Below the pieces are notes generated by a model that searched no databases, had not been told where the DNA came from, and saw only the letters and a list, made by a program, of their open reading frames with translations. From NCBI GenBank assembly GCA_003168265.1, contig PMSV01000006.1, positions 1 to 64,000 on the forward strand: DNA of 64,000 nucleotides, read 5' to 3'. This document shows positions 62,586-64,000 of this stretch, piece after piece; the first letter of the stretch is position 1, and each line of letters begins with the position of its first letter. A program made the translations under genes and the position numbers. The DNA comes from Chitinophagaceae bacterium. GTDB lineage: Bacteria; Bacteroidota; Bacteroidia; Chitinophagales; Chitinophagaceae.

Positions 62586-63275
62586 TTAATAATTGACCGG
62601 GATCTGGCTCAGGTAGCCGCCCAATTCAATATGGTTATTTTTTCTAAAAGAGGCCCCTGTCAATTTCAAGCTGAGCATATGCGGGATCTTAAAATCCCTA
62701 TATCCCTGCCGCAGATGGCACCAGGCTATAAGATGCCAGTTCAATGCATAAAAGACCAGCCCAATGGATTCCACCTGTCTTTTACTGGATTCCCCTTTAT
62801 TGTTCTGGTATTCGAGGTCCAGAACAGTCTTAGTTATGATCGCCTGCTGAATGGTGGGCAGGTGGTTGAATTGAATCTTCATGTCCCGGGGAAACTGTAC
62901 ATGCATATTCCGGTTAAGGGTATCCAACCCCTCTTTCTGCGAAGACTTAAGGACCGCTTTCACTTTACTCAGGGCAGAGGAAAAATGACTGATGGTGGAT
63001 TGATCTGCGAAGAGACTGGTAATGGCCTCAATCAAAAGAAGAGAACGGGCTTCTTCATTGGTGAATGAAATCGGAGGCAGGAAATAACCATTTACAATGA
63101 AATAGCCCTTGTTTTTTTCAAAGCTTATCGGAATCCCGAGTTCACAGAGCGCCCTCACGTCCCTATAGACCGTCCGGATGCTGATCTCAAAGCGATCGGC
63201 GATTCTTTCGGCTGGAATAAATTTCCTTGACTGTATTATGGTCAATATTCCGAATAACCTGTCAATCCGATTCAT
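62586..63275 (-). CDS. YafY family HTH/WYL transcriptional regulator
   Basis: The 229-aa protein has an N-terminal winged helix (RLFGILTIIQSRKFIPAERIADRFEISIRTVYRDVRAL) and a WYL domain with YALNWHLIAWCHLRQGYRDFKIPHM. WYL regulators sense a ligand and control transcription; they are frequent in DNA damage and phage-response contexts. It precedes the DinB gene in the same direction and may regulate it. Confidence 0.9.
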   Translation of the reverse strand: MNRIDRLFGILTIIQSRKFIPAERIADRFEISIRTVYRDVRALCELGIPISFEKNKGYFIVNGYFLPPISFTNEEARSLLLIEAITSLFADQSTISHFSSALSKVKAVLKSSQKEGLDTLNRNMHVQFPRDMKIQFNHLPTIQQAIITKTVLDLEYQNNKGESSKRQVESIGLVFYALNWHLIAWCHLRQGYRDFKIPHMLSLKLTGASFRKNNHIELGGYLSQIPVNY

Positions 63276-63391
63276 CTGTATTGAGTAATTATTATAGGAA
63301 GGTTCATAAAATCAGGCAATTGTCGATAACCCGCCTCTAGGGGGATACCTATGAGTACAGCTCAGCCTTTTCGGAAATGAGTCAAGTATAA

Positions 63392-63417
63392 AAAGAGGCG
63401 GCATCTCCTGCCTCTTT
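63392..63417 (-). terminator. Terminator of the phospholipase B-like gene
   Basis: AAAGAGGC, a ten-base loop and GCCTCTTT form an 8-bp stem, followed by a T run on the minus strand, about 95 bases after the stop at 63512. Confidence 0.8.
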
Positions 63418-63511
63418 CTTTTGAATAGGTATAGTTTTTTCTTATGTCCAGATTTGATCTTTCATAATTGATTCCCCCCGTGCGACAAGATACTCTTGCT
63501 GACTTATTTTA

Positions 63512-63994
63512 TCATTTTTTCGCTGAAAATTCTGTCCAGGGATAGGCGATCATATTCTGGAGCCATTTGGCCTGCCAACTGTATTCCGGATGGGCCTTAT
63601 AGAATTTTTCACCGATAAAATCAGCTCCGCAGGGATGACCCCTTCGTGCCCAAAAAGTCATTTTTTTTGCCAGATCAGCCGTCGTTACCTTGCCTTGTAC
63701 GGCGCCAAAAGGATAATAAGGTTTAAGGTCCCATTCCGTACAGCCCTTTGAATCTTCGTCGATATGGCCGCAAACTACGCAACGGTTATTGGCATTCTTG
63801 TTTTGAAGGGCGTCGACATGGTCTTCTTCCACTTTTTCCCCGCTGGCTAGATCCAGTTTTCCTTTGAGATCAACTTCCACGAGCTGCTCCATTCTTTTCT
63901 TACGGGCATTAGGAGATGAAGTAGGGTCATTGACTTTAAAAACGGTTTCTTCTTTGATCAATTTGGGATCGCTGGGGAAATTGGAACCGATCAT
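63512..63994 (-). CDS. C-terminal part of a C45/phospholipase B-like protein, cut by window edge
   Basis: The 160-aa visible frame starts at ATG 63994 but continues without a stop toward the window edge, so it is a 3' fragment. The tail GAVQGKVTTADLAKKMTFWARRGHPCGADFIGEKF and WLQNMIAYPWTEFSAKK matches, by memory, the C terminus of C45-like N-terminal-nucleophile hydrolases of the acyl-CoA:6-aminopenicillanate acyltransferase/phospholipase B type. The catalytic Cys and most of the fold lie beyond the window, so activity cannot be judged. Confidence 0.7.
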   Translation of the reverse strand: MIGSNFPSDPKLIKEETVFKVNDPTSSPNARKKRMEQLVEVDLKGKLDLASGEKVEEDHVDALQNKNANNRCVVCGHIDEDSKGCTEWDLKPYYPFGAVQGKVTTADLAKKMTFWARRGHPCGADFIGEKFYKAHPEYSWQAKWLQNMIAYPWTEFSAKK

Positions 63995-64000
63995 CGCAGT

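Noticed and set aside
1-64000. CRISPR arrays, rRNA genes, riboswitches
   Set aside because: No regularly spaced repeats, rRNA-like stretches or recognisable riboswitch cores were seen when reading both strands; this is a visual check only.

Overview
The window looks like a chromosomal stretch of a Bacteroidota bacterium, most likely from the Chitinophagaceae or a near relative. This rests on family content (DUF2723/GT117, DUF6702, DUF6934, an IntDOT-like integrase, a GldN-free core of rpsA, pnp, rpsO, lon, plsY and ftsE) and on several TAnnTTTG -7 promoter boxes where a Bacteroidota promoter is expected. No database search was run; all family names come from reading motifs in the translations.

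Layout. 1-3500 is the end of an integrative element: a tyrosine integrase lies beside tRNA-Lys(TTT), with a two-gene DUF6934/small-protein module that a 992-bp IS1595-family insertion sequence has split. The IS ends, a 10-bp target duplication and the pre-insertion reading frame can all be read directly. 3529-12.7 kb is chromosomal: tRNA-Lys, an SDR oxidoreductase, a SAM hydrolase (DUF62), a very large DUF2723 membrane glycosyltransferase, a vWA/AAA+ ATPase pair and a LysM/double-psi-barrel protein. 12.7-22 kb holds an RsmF-like rRNA m5C methyltransferase, two of the three proton-translocating transhydrogenase genes (pntAB-pntB, with no pntAA), rpsA, a secreted unknown and lon. 22-31.6 kb holds a lipoprotein glycosidase-like gene coupled to an LtaS-like sulfatase-fold enzyme, PAP2, a CNNM/CorC transporter, and a DUF6702-HupE/UreJ-M1 peptidase group.

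33.3-40.8 kb is the most interesting region. It reads as a single minus-strand run of eight genes: lipoprotein, UbiA-like membrane protein, M42 peptidase, small membrane protein B, sulfatase-like enzyme B, small membrane protein A, NoeA-like methyltransferase and sulfatase-like enzyme A. The two small proteins (67 and 55 aa) are absent from the ORF track. They are paralogues sharing the IDPGSGS and QMIIAGVLAGLFYFKNLW motifs, and the two sulfatase-like enzymes are also paralogues, so a [small membrane protein + membrane sulfatase-fold enzyme] unit seems to have been duplicated around a methyltransferase. This is probably an undescribed envelope-modification system.

40.9-51 kb carries a LuxE-like acyl synthetase, a Gfo/Idh/MocA oxidoreductase, plsY, pnp, rpsO, two glycosyltransferases that lack ATG starts, and ftsE. 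51-64 kb carries NDH-2, a YghZ-type aldo/keto reductase, a GH78-like rhamnosidase, a flavin amine oxidase, two sensor histidine kinases, a NarL-type regulator whose phospho-acceptor Asp is replaced by Glu, DinB, a YafY/WYL regulator and the 3' part of a phospholipase B/C45-like gene cut by the window edge. No CRISPR array, rRNA operon or prophage structural genes were seen.
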